Assembly: GCA_910587095.1 (NCBI GenBank)
Contig: CAJUMJ010000046.1
Coordinates: 25,150 to 89,149, forward strand
Direction of reading: 5' to 3'
Source of the DNA: an uncultured Lachnospiraceae bacterium
Lineage (GTDB): Bacteria > Bacillota > Clostridia > Lachnospirales > Lachnospiraceae
Length of the DNA: 64,000 nt
Shown: positions 44,221 to 51,612 of the stretch, in pieces
Layout: the number at the start of each line of letters is the position of its first letter
Position numbering within the stretch: position 1 is the stretch's first letter
Position numbers and translations under genes: made by a program
Notes under the pieces: model-generated
The model's database searches: none
Told to the model about the DNA's origin: nothing
The model's input: only the letters and a program-made list of their open reading frames with translations

Positions 44221-45414
44221 TTGACTGAATTTAGGGTGAATGACGTGGATTTACAGGAGTTCCTGCATTCATTCACAGATGGGGACGGAAAGCTGCCATC
44301 GGATTTTGACCAGCTAAAGAGAGAAGGGCATTACCTGATCCATGGGGATGCGGAGAGGGTATTCTGCCTGAAAGAAAAATACATATACCTGAAGGACACC
44401 ATGGAGAACCTGCTGGCGAAGTCGCTCTGCTATTTCTCCAACATGCCTATTTCCTATGCAGTCCATGTAAAAGAATCCGGCAGGGCAGATATCAGCGTCC
44501 TTGACAACAAAAGGCTTGCCATGGAGATAAAGGAAAAGCAGGTAAAAGGAAAATCCATCACCGTCAGATATAAGGACGGAACGCTAGATAAAGGCGCATT
44601 GAAAACAGAGCGATACATCAAAGGACCATTCGGGGAGAAAGTAAACACCGTCCAGTATGCCTGTGTAGCAGAAAGCCTTTTGCAGATGATCCGGAAAGTC
44701 TATACCCTTACCTATGAAGCAGAAAATGAGCGTTCCCTGTCAGCAGCGGTGAGGGAGATCCACAGGAAAAGGGAGCGGAGCCTTCCGGTAAAGATAAAAA
44801 GGGCTTTCCGGTCATGGATGGAAGATATAAAACTGCTCCCGGCAATCCGGCAGACAAGATTTTTGTTTGGGATGCCGGATGAGATACGCATATCCCGATT
44901 CCGGGAAATGATGAAAAAGGAAGGGTACATAAAGGTGACTCCGGAACTGGCGGCACAGGCAAAGAGATTCAGACTGCCCCGTTATTTCCTGCAAAAAGAT
45001 GGGATGGTCGGCTATGCCAATGACATCAAGCCCGATAAAAGAGGCTCCCTGCTCCTGATGAAAAAAGATTGGGTGAAGATGCTGGACACCCTTATGCATG
45101 AAAAGCCGGTGCAGTGTTCCAGGGAACTTCTCACTGCCATGAAAATGGAAGCAAAATATGAGGCATCCAATACAAAGAACCAGAGGGATGCAGTCACATT
45201 TTCGCTTATAGCAGGCAAGCTGGACTGTTTTCTGGAAGCTATAGAGGACAACAATCTGTCACATCTGTTAAAGGAAAATGCAGTAAAAACGACGCTACCG
45301 GATTTTCTTTCAACAGCAGAGAAAGAGAAACTGGCAGGGATGTACCGTCTGGAAAGAGAACATTCGATAGTGGCTGACAGGAGCGCACATTACCTTGACG
45401 CAGCAGGAAGGTAG
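44221..45414 (+). CDS. Mobile-element protein of unknown function
   Basis: A 397-residue protein starting at TTG with GGAGG seven bases before it. It is largely hydrophilic and basic, with a beta-rich first half (ISYAVHVKESGRADISVLDN) and a helical second half. There are no known catalytic motifs and no membrane segments. It lies just before the control region with palindrome, repeats and hairpins, so a role in replication or DNA processing is possible but unsupported by motif. Confidence 0.55.
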   Translation: MTEFRVNDVDLQEFLHSFTDGDGKLPSDFDQLKREGHYLIHGDAERVFCLKEKYIYLKDTMENLLAKSLCYFSNMPISYAVHVKESGRADISVLDNKRLAMEIKEKQVKGKSITVRYKDGTLDKGALKTERYIKGPFGEKVNTVQYACVAESLLQMIRKVYTLTYEAENERSLSAAVREIHRKRERSLPVKIKRAFRSWMEDIKLLPAIRQTRFLFGMPDEIRISRFREMMKKEGYIKVTPELAAQAKRFRLPRYFLQKDGMVGYANDIKPDKRGSLLLMKKDWVKMLDTLMHEKPVQCSRELLTAMKMEAKYEASNTKNQRDAVTFSLIAGKLDCFLEAIEDNNLSHLLKENAVKTTLPDFLSTAEKEKLAGMYRLEREHSIVADRSAHYLDAAGR

Positions 45415-45449
45415 GCTGGTGGAGAGTGCGGCTCATAGCCGACACCCCC

Positions 45450-45571
45450 AAATACTTCCGCTTGGCTGTGACCTACCGGGGAGGGTGTGCGGTGTCAAGG
45501 ATTTTCGGCGGTGACTAAAATACTTGACACCGCACGCACTCCCCGGTACACTCGCCGGCAGCGGAGTATTT
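45450..45571. repeat. Long near-perfect palindrome in the element's control region
   Basis: Arms AAATACT...CGCT and AGCG...AGTATTT close a roughly 120-base structure. Its core is a 26-base stem matching at 24 of 26 positions, 45474-45499 (TACCGGGGAG and GTGCGGTGTCAAG) with 45523-45548. The loop is 23 bases. It could be a single- or double-strand replication origin, a relaxosome site or a bidirectional terminator. It lies between the 397-residue gene and the repeat array, in DNA with no credible gene. Confidence 0.75.
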
Positions 45572-45596
45572 GAGGGAGAGAGAAAAAGCGTCAGGG

Positions 45597-45824
45597 TGGC
45601 GTCAAAAATGGAAAATTTAGAACTAACTGGCGTCAAAAACAGGTGTTCTGGCGTAACGGGTGTGGAAATTGACAGCGGAGTGGCGTCACAGAAAAAATGG
45701 AGAAATTTCACTGGCGTCAATTTCATACGTTTTGGCGTCATGAAAAAATCAACTGGCGTCAGAAACAACCGCATTGGCGTCATGAAGAAACAAACTGGCG
45801 TCAAAATCACAAAAATTGGCGCTA
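45597..45824. repeat. Helically phased iteron array, consensus TGGCGTCA
   Basis: Ten sites on one strand start at 45597, 45628, 45649, 45681, 45712, 45733, 45754, 45775, 45796 and 45817. Eight are exact TGGCGTCA, one is TGGCGTAA and one TGGCGCTA. The spacings are 31, 21, 32, 31, 21, 21, 21, 21 and 21 bases, that is two or three turns of DNA, so all sites face the same side of the helix. Plasmid iterons and partition centromeres have this form. An open frame crosses the array only because 21 is a multiple of three. Confidence 0.85.
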
Positions 45825-45841
45825 TTACCGTAAAAATGGGG

Positions 45842-45917
45842 GTTCGGGGTACTCCCCGACAAGATTTAGCATTTCGTGCCCACGAAATGCGTATCTTGCG
45901 GCGTTCCATGGAACGCC
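45842..45917 (+). other. Candidate origin of transfer (oriT): three hairpins with a nic-like site
   Basis: Three stems lie in a row: TCGGGG/CCCCGA (45844-45859), GCATTTCGT/ACGAAATGC (45869-45890) extended by CAAGAT/ATCTTG (45860-45865 and 45893-45898), and the perfect 18-base palindrome at 45900-45917. Between the second and third is TATCTTGC (45892-45899), one base from the IncP-type nic core YATCCTGY. The block sits 27 bases before mobC and upstream of the relaxase gene, the usual place for oriT. It also covers the leader of mobC. Confidence 0.6.
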
Positions 45918-45944
45918 CTCTCCCCAAAAAGGAAGGAGTAGCAC

Positions 45945-46283
45945 ATGGCAAGACCGAAAGGTGAAAACACGCTTCGGAAGCACTTCAAACTGACGGAGGA
46001 GACCGCAAGAATCTTAGCAGAATGCTCTAAAGCTGAAAATATGAATGAATCAGAATACATCCGGTATCTGATCCTAAATCGGTTAGAGCATCCAAGGAGC
46101 AGGGAATTGGAATTAGAGATAATGCGACTTCGGAATGAAATAAACAAGATTGGTCTAAATATCAATCAGATAGTGAAAAATAATAATTCATATATATACA
46201 ACAAAGATGATAAAATAAGTTTGGCTAAAGATATGGAAATGATAAAAGAGTTATTAATGCGTTTGACTGTTACAATATTTTAG
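45945..46283 (+). CDS. mobC: MobC-like relaxosome accessory protein
   Basis: A 112-residue protein with an N-terminal ribbon-helix-helix (NTLRKHFKLTEETARILAEC, then SEYIRYLILNRL) and the MobC-family segment RLRNEINKIGLNINQIVKNN. MobC binds oriT and helps the relaxase nick. GGAAGGAG precedes the ATG. The last 30 codons switch abruptly to very AT-rich usage, the same composition as the DUF2971 gene that follows. The normal 3' end may therefore have been replaced by the cargo insertion. Confidence 0.82.
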   Translation: MARPKGENTLRKHFKLTEETARILAECSKAENMNESEYIRYLILNRLEHPRSRELELEIMRLRNEINKIGLNINQIVKNNNSYIYNKDDKISLAKDMEMIKELLMRLTVTIF

Positions 46284-46481
46284 CCAATCCATGCGGGAGA
46301 TTATTTACTATAAACGGAGTTAAAAAAGATATATTGTGAAAATATACTTGTTATATATGCCAATAGTGAGTATATTTGTAATTGAAACTTAGTAATTATT
46401 TTTTGAACTATCATAATATTGTTATAATAGTTTATTTTATAATCACTGTTTAAAACAAAACAATAGAAGAAAGGTAACAAT

Positions 46482-47330
46482 ATGGACATTGAATTTTTTA
46501 AATCATATAATAAATATTTATTTGAAAATGGATTTACTGAAGCTGATAAATTTAAAAATGAAAATATTCCAGATATTCTTTACAAATATTTCCCTTGCGA
46601 AGAAAATAGGATAGATTTTTTATCAAATCAAGAACTATGGTTAGCACAACATGAAACGTTTAAAGATAAACATGAATTTAAATTTATGTTTATTGATGAA
46701 GATAAATTTGTAAACACAAAACTAATAGATGCAAAGTGGGATATTTTGCGTAATTACTATGATGAAAGCATGTTTGATGTAAATTACAGCGATGCTCTAA
46801 AAATATTTAATGCTAATAAGAAATTGATATCAATTTCTTGTTTTACAACAAATCCTAATGATGATTATTTTTGGTCTGATTATGCAGATAACAAAAATGG
46901 ATTTTGTGTTGAATATAGAATAAATAGAAAAAGCATCTTTTATCCTGTTATATATACTGACGAAAAAATGGAAGTAAGTGATATGTTAAAAACTATGATT
47001 GTTGAAATGAGAAAGACTATTTTGGATGAAAACGAATTTGAGAAAAAGAGTGGTCAAAAATATAATATAATAGGCAGGGATGGCATGAACTATATCTCTT
47101 TTTTATACTTTAATTATTGTTGCAAAAAGTTAAAATATAAGAATGAAGATGAATATCGGATAGTATTTGCCAATGATAAAATTCAGATGTCAAATGGTAA
47201 GGCGGTCAGCTATAATGATTTATCTATAAGTGCAAATAAAATTTTTATAGGGGCTAATTGTTTAGAGAGGAACAGAAAAAGATTAGAAGAAATAGCTGAA
47301 ATTAGAGGAATTAACTATGTTCATATGTAA
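46482..47330 (+). CDS. DUF2971-family protein (AT-rich cargo)
   Basis: A 282-residue soluble protein with the DUF2971 pattern: DILYKYFPCEENRIDFLSN, LWLAQHETFKDKHEF, SCFTTNPNDDYFWSDYADNK with GFCVEYRI, and a late YKNEDEYRIVF. The family's function is not established; members occur in accessory regions and sometimes beside defence genes. Codon usage is far more AT-rich than the conjugation genes on both sides. It lies between mobC and the relaxase, which are normally adjacent. It therefore looks like separately acquired cargo. A roughly 200-base AT-rich leader precedes it, and 47331-47541 behind it holds no gene. Confidence 0.8.
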   Translation: MDIEFFKSYNKYLFENGFTEADKFKNENIPDILYKYFPCEENRIDFLSNQELWLAQHETFKDKHEFKFMFIDEDKFVNTKLIDAKWDILRNYYDESMFDVNYSDALKIFNANKKLISISCFTTNPNDDYFWSDYADNKNGFCVEYRINRKSIFYPVIYTDEKMEVSDMLKTMIVEMRKTILDENEFEKKSGQKYNIIGRDGMNYISFLYFNYCCKKLKYKNEDEYRIVFANDKIQMSNGKAVSYNDLSISANKIFIGANCLERNRKRLEEIAEIRGINYVHM

Positions 47331-47541
47331 TGCATTTATCAGATTAATATTGCATGATACCTATTAATTTATTGATAAATTCTTATCAGGTATTTTGATA
47401 CTTAAATCGTGCCTACAAGCATAAGATTGACAAATGCTACCTTGTTGAAGGTAACAAAGCCAGAAAAAGGAGAAAGGTTTATGTTTATTTAAAGGCATCA
47501 CTTTCATCTTACAAAGTGGTAAATGAGAACAAAAAGTAGTA

Positions 47542-49146
47542 TTGATTAAAAGAGGGAGGTATCTGATCGCAATCACAAAAATATCCTGCATCCACCAGAC
47601 AGGGAAAAAATACATGGCGATGCACCTTGCAAATGCCATTTCCTACATCACAGATGAAGAAAAGACGCAGGATGGCACACTGGTGGGAAGCCATAACTGC
47701 AACGTAGATACCGCTTTACAGGAGATGCTTGCTACAAAGCGAAAGTTCGGAAAGACAGATAAGCGGCAGGGCTACCACTTTATCATATCCTTCAAAAAGC
47801 AGGAAGTAAGACCGGAAACTGCTATGGGGATTACACAGAAGTTTGTAGAGAGATACTTCGGTGACAACTTCCAATGCCTGTACGCTACTCATGATAACAC
47901 AGAACACGTCCATAGCCATATCCTGTTCAACAGCGTTTCATGGCGCACCGGAAGAAAATACCGTTATGAAAAGGGGGATTGGGCAAGGGAGATACAGCCT
48001 ATTGTAAACGAACTCTGTAAAGAATACGGTCTTTCCATACAGGATATTGAAATCGGCATAAAAGAAAAAGAGCCTAAAAAATGGGATAAAACTAAACAGG
48101 GTATATTCAAATGGAATCACCAGATCAGCCTTGATGTGGAGGATTCCATTTCTTTTGCAAATAATTATGGGAATTTCCTAAAACTGATGGAGCAGAAGGG
48201 ATATGAAATCAGACAGAAAAATGGAGAGACTTATTTAAAGCCTATGGGCGAAAAACGGTTTATCCGTCTGACGGAGATTTCTTCCCATTATATGAAAGAG
48301 GCGGTAGAAAATCAGATAGTAAAAGATATTCGGCATAAAGCAATCAGAAATAAAAACCGCACTCCACGAATCATCAGATGCAGGAAGAATTATAAAAGAT
48401 ATATCCCATTGTCACCATACCAGAAGGCTTTTTATGCGAAGATGTACCGAACCGGGCAGCTTAAGCGGAAGCCTTACAGCCAGATGTGGCGGTACAGGGA
48501 GGAAGCTGCAAGATTTGAAAAGTTGCAGTCGCAATATCTGTATCTTTGCAGAAATAACATCTGCTCCGCAGAAGAATTAGAAAACCAGAAAAAAGATGTC
48601 AGCATCCGTATGGATTCTCTGGATGAACAGCGGCACCAGATATACAAAAGACGCTATCCCCACAAACCAGCCCTTGCACTGCTTAAAATAATTGAAGAAA
48701 ATGAAATTTGTGCTTCCTACTATAAAAAGGGAAGCTCTTTTTATGCAGTAAATTATGAGAAGTGGAAGGAAGCGGCAGAAATCCTTATCCAGAAAGGTTA
48801 TACGGTGAATCAGGTTACAGAAATGAAAGAGACGTTCCAGAAGGAACTTGCGGAAGTCACAAAAGCAAAGCGTGAACTGAAAAAGGAAGAAAATCTGATA
48901 GATGAAATCCTCTTTGAAAGGAGCAGGGTGCAGGTGATAGAAAAGATTCTGCCAACGATAGAGGCAACTGAACCGGATTTTTTACAGGGTGAAATTTTAG
49001 AGGAGAAGAAAGAATTGTGTAAAGAGGGTGATGCAGAAAAAACGGAATCAATAATAACAGAAACACCAGCCCATGCAGATACAAAACAATTAGAAAATCA
49101 GCCAGCCCAAAGCAAAAAGCAGGATCAGCCGATACAGGTACGATAA
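47542..49146 (+). CDS. Relaxase (MobA/VirD2-like, MobP type)
   Basis: A protein of about 530 residues that nicks oriT and pilots the strand. The three-histidine metal motif is HDNTEHVHSHILFNSV (H117, H122, H124 and H126 counted from the TTG at 47542), with tyrosines at about 25 and 35 as candidate nucleophiles. The C-terminal half is Lys/Glu-rich coiled coil. The start is odd. The best RBS, GGGAGG at 47554-47559, points to codon ATC at 47566, giving xAITKI where relatives start MAITKI; a CTG precedes it. The only common start codon upstream is TTG 47542, without an RBS. Confidence 0.85.
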   Translation: MIKRGRYLIAITKISCIHQTGKKYMAMHLANAISYITDEEKTQDGTLVGSHNCNVDTALQEMLATKRKFGKTDKRQGYHFIISFKKQEVRPETAMGITQKFVERYFGDNFQCLYATHDNTEHVHSHILFNSVSWRTGRKYRYEKGDWAREIQPIVNELCKEYGLSIQDIEIGIKEKEPKKWDKTKQGIFKWNHQISLDVEDSISFANNYGNFLKLMEQKGYEIRQKNGETYLKPMGEKRFIRLTEISSHYMKEAVENQIVKDIRHKAIRNKNRTPRIIRCRKNYKRYIPLSPYQKAFYAKMYRTGQLKRKPYSQMWRYREEAARFEKLQSQYLYLCRNNICSAEELENQKKDVSIRMDSLDEQRHQIYKRRYPHKPALALLKIIEENEICASYYKKGSSFYAVNYEKWKEAAEILIQKGYTVNQVTEMKETFQKELAEVTKAKRELKKEENLIDEILFERSRVQVIEKILPTIEATEPDFLQGEILEEKKELCKEGDAEKTESIITETPAHADTKQLENQPAQSKKQDQPIQVR

Positions 49147-49168
49147 CAGATTAAAGAAAGGAAACCAG

Positions 49169-50218
49169 ATGGGAAAGAGTTTAAAGGATATGTCAAGGCA
49201 GGACCAGGCTGCCTATTTTAAATCCAAGGATTATTGCGGAGAACAGCTTAAAGTTGTGATGGATGCAGTCAGCTATGGTATCAATACAGATTATCTGCAT
49301 CTTTTTGAAGATACCACCATTCCTGTAGAGACCATGGAAATAATGTTTACTTCCATGAAAGAAGACTATGGGGTAAAAGAAGCAGCATTTTTATCCACCG
49401 TCCACAAGGAAGAATCCGGGCGGATTCTTTTGGAAGCACTCAAAGCCGGTGTGCCTCTCTCTGAATTGCAGGGAATCTATCAGAATGGAATGCTTCCCAT
49501 AGAACTTCGGGAGCAGATACTTCCGCTCATGCAGGGCAGAAGAGCCATACCGGAGAAGATTGGGGAGCAGATGGAATTTCTTACGGAAACAGTACGGGAG
49601 CTGAAAGAAAGTCTTTCAAGGCAGAACAGTTTCATTGAGGATTTAAAGAAATCCATGGAAGAGAAAGTGGAGATTTTTTCAGAGCAGGAAAAGGAAACGG
49701 GAGCATCTACGGAGAGTATAGATGATGCATATTATCTGGAACTGGAAGAACAGTTCCGGCAGGCAAGGGAAGATGCAGAGCGGCTTTTGGAAGAACGTGA
49801 GGAGACTAACAGAAAAATAAGGGAGCTGGAAGCAGAAAACAAACATCTGCATGAGCAGCTCTTGATCCAGCAGTCCTATGTTGCAGGATTGCAGGAGCAG
49901 CAGAGACATAAATTGCAGGAGGGAAACCAGCCGGAGAAAGCAGATTGTCAGCGATACAGCGGTATAGCGGAATCAAATAAACAATCAAAATCCGCTCCTT
50001 CTTTCAGTTTCCCTTTTATCCGCAAAAAGCCGGGGTTATTGGAGAAGTTAGCTGGGGAACTGGATGCCAGGCAGATTGCAGAGGTACGTCTTGGCATTGA
50101 GGACGGTCTTACGGAAAGCCAGCTTGCCCTTCTTGCAGATAAGGCTATGGACGCAGAAAAAATGAGGGAACTCCGTATGACCATGAAGATATTGAACGAA
50201 AGGGGGCAGGGAACATGA
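49169..50218 (+). CDS. Conjugation-associated coiled-coil protein
   Basis: A 349-residue hydrophilic protein. Residues 1-125 are helical repeats. Residues 125-235 form a long predicted coiled coil (QMEFLTETVRELKESLSRQN, and later REDAERLLEEREETNRKIRE). A C-terminal basic segment follows, and then LDARQIAEVRLGIEDGLTES. I do not know the family. Its position between the relaxase and the PcfB-like gene suggests a relaxosome or coupling accessory. It overlaps the next gene by four bases. Confidence 0.6.
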   Translation: MGKSLKDMSRQDQAAYFKSKDYCGEQLKVVMDAVSYGINTDYLHLFEDTTIPVETMEIMFTSMKEDYGVKEAAFLSTVHKEESGRILLEALKAGVPLSELQGIYQNGMLPIELREQILPLMQGRRAIPEKIGEQMEFLTETVRELKESLSRQNSFIEDLKKSMEEKVEIFSEQEKETGASTESIDDAYYLELEEQFRQAREDAERLLEEREETNRKIRELEAENKHLHEQLLIQQSYVAGLQEQQRHKLQEGNQPEKADCQRYSGIAESNKQSKSAPSFSFPFIRKKPGLLEKLAGELDARQIAEVRLGIEDGLTESQLALLADKAMDAEKMRELRMTMKILNERGQGT

Positions 50219-50523
50219 CACAGCAGTTGCAGGAATATATCTACGCATCAGAGGATTTCAGGGAGAAAAGCGAAAAATTGGCGCAGTCCATAGAGATCAA
50301 CAGCGTCCTTTTATCTGACAGCAGTGCAGAAAAAGCCGGGCAGAGGAATACCGTACTTGGTAAATTATGCAGGCAGGCAGCGCTGGCAAAGGAAGCAGGG
50401 AACGCTATGGAGATGGCAATGCAGGCTCTTGAAAAGGAACTTGCGGCAGATAAAGACCGCCAGTACCAGAAGCAGAAAGAATTGCATCAGTCCAAAGGGC
50501 AGGAGAGAGGAGAGGGCAGATGA
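50215..50523 (+). CDS. Small helical conjugation-operon protein
   Basis: A 102-residue protein, predicted entirely helical and charged, ending in a Lys/Gln-rich tail. No family is recognised. ATGA overlaps at both ends with the neighbouring genes show tight translational coupling, so it is probably real and made together with them. Confidence 0.6.
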   Translation: MTQQLQEYIYASEDFREKSEKLAQSIEINSVLLSDSSAEKAGQRNTVLGKLCRQAALAKEAGNAMEMAMQALEKELAADKDRQYQKQKELHQSKGQERGEGR

Positions 50524-51608
50524 GCAGTGAAATAACTGATGCTGTCCAGATCATTCACGTTCTTTTTGAGGGAACAGACTTATTCCTTCGTGTCGCAGGT
50601 GTAGGAATAAGACCTTTAAAACAGCTTGCAAAACTTATCATGGGTATTCTTGCAAAAGAAAAGATGGAAGGGAAGACCTCCATGAAAAATCTCCTAAAAC
50701 GCGGCGGAGATATGCATGTTTTCAAGTTCCCACAGGAGCAGCTTAAGAAGGTGGAGGCAATGGCAAAGAAATACGGAATCCTCTACTCCCTGCTCCCGGA
50801 TTTCAATAAGGATGGTATGAGGGAGATTGTCTTCCACGCAGAATCCCTTCCCCGGATGAATGCCCTGATTGAGAAGCTGAAAGCAGGGCAGGTGATGGGG
50901 CTGGAAGAATATTTCCAGAATACTTCTGATAAGGATATTGATAAATTCTTTGAGGAAACAAGGCAGGGCAGGACAGCGGAAAAAGAAGCAGGAAAGGAAA
51001 CAGGTACAATGCAGAAAAATACAGACAGCAGGGGGCAGTCACAGAAACAGCCTTGGATGGAGACGGGCTATCTGAAAATGAAAGATATAGAGGCAATCCC
51101 TTTAGAACAGAGACTAAATATTTTAGACCATTACCAGTCCGGGCAGTATGACCCCATCACCATCACAAGCAAGTTGATTATCGACCAGAAAGAGAATCAT
51201 GTAGTGGTGAAACTCCCAAGGCAGTCTGGCAAGTTTATCCGCATCCCTACAAAGGATTTTTATTTCCCGGAAGGAAGCAGGACAGCGTTAGCGTTCCTTA
51301 AGAAAAAAGAGGAAATGAAGGTATATGCAACACAGGGGAGCGAAATGTTCACCATGAAGGGGAATGAGATTTTCCACAATTATTTCGATACTGTCAATGC
51401 CAACATCCGCACTGCGGTAGAGCATAAGTCAGATGAAAGGGATTTAGGGCATGACAGTAGGGAAAGCAGCAATGCGGAAAGAACCAGCCAGCCGGAAAAT
51501 AGAAAATCATCAAGAGAAAAAGATACAAGCGAAAAGACAATAAAAGATGCAGCAGAAAAAGCAAAAAATATAACCAGAGAAGTAAAACAGCCAGTGAGAG
51601 GCAGGTGA
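50520..51608 (+). CDS. PcfB/DUF3801-family protein
   Basis: A 362-residue protein. The N-terminal 150 residues match the PcfB/DUF3801 pattern (LKQLAKLIMGILAKEKMEGK, then DMHVFKFPQEQLKKVEAMAK and YGILYSLLPD). In pCF10, PcfB helps the coupling protein dock the relaxosome. Residues 155-260 contain a second conserved block (FIRIPTKDFYFPEG). The tail is Glu/Lys-rich and disordered. It lies four bases before the VirD4-like gene, as in other Gram-positive systems. Confidence 0.8.
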   Translation: MSSEITDAVQIIHVLFEGTDLFLRVAGVGIRPLKQLAKLIMGILAKEKMEGKTSMKNLLKRGGDMHVFKFPQEQLKKVEAMAKKYGILYSLLPDFNKDGMREIVFHAESLPRMNALIEKLKAGQVMGLEEYFQNTSDKDIDKFFEETRQGRTAEKEAGKETGTMQKNTDSRGQSQKQPWMETGYLKMKDIEAIPLEQRLNILDHYQSGQYDPITITSKLIIDQKENHVVVKLPRQSGKFIRIPTKDFYFPEGSRTALAFLKKKEEMKVYATQGSEMFTMKGNEIFHNYFDTVNANIRTAVEHKSDERDLGHDSRESSNAERTSQPENRKSSREKDTSEKTIKDAAEKAKNITREVKQPVRGR

Positions 51609-51612
51609 GCAT

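Noticed and set aside
45597..45824. Possible CRISPR array
   Set aside because: The repeat is only eight bases with 13- or 23-base spacers and there are no cas genes; the pattern is iteron-like.
45524..45964. 146-codon open frame across the repeat array, with a TGV-like unit every seven residues
   Set aside because: The repeating residues come from the 21-base DNA period. There is no convincing RBS, and the frame runs through the oriT-like hairpins and into mobC.
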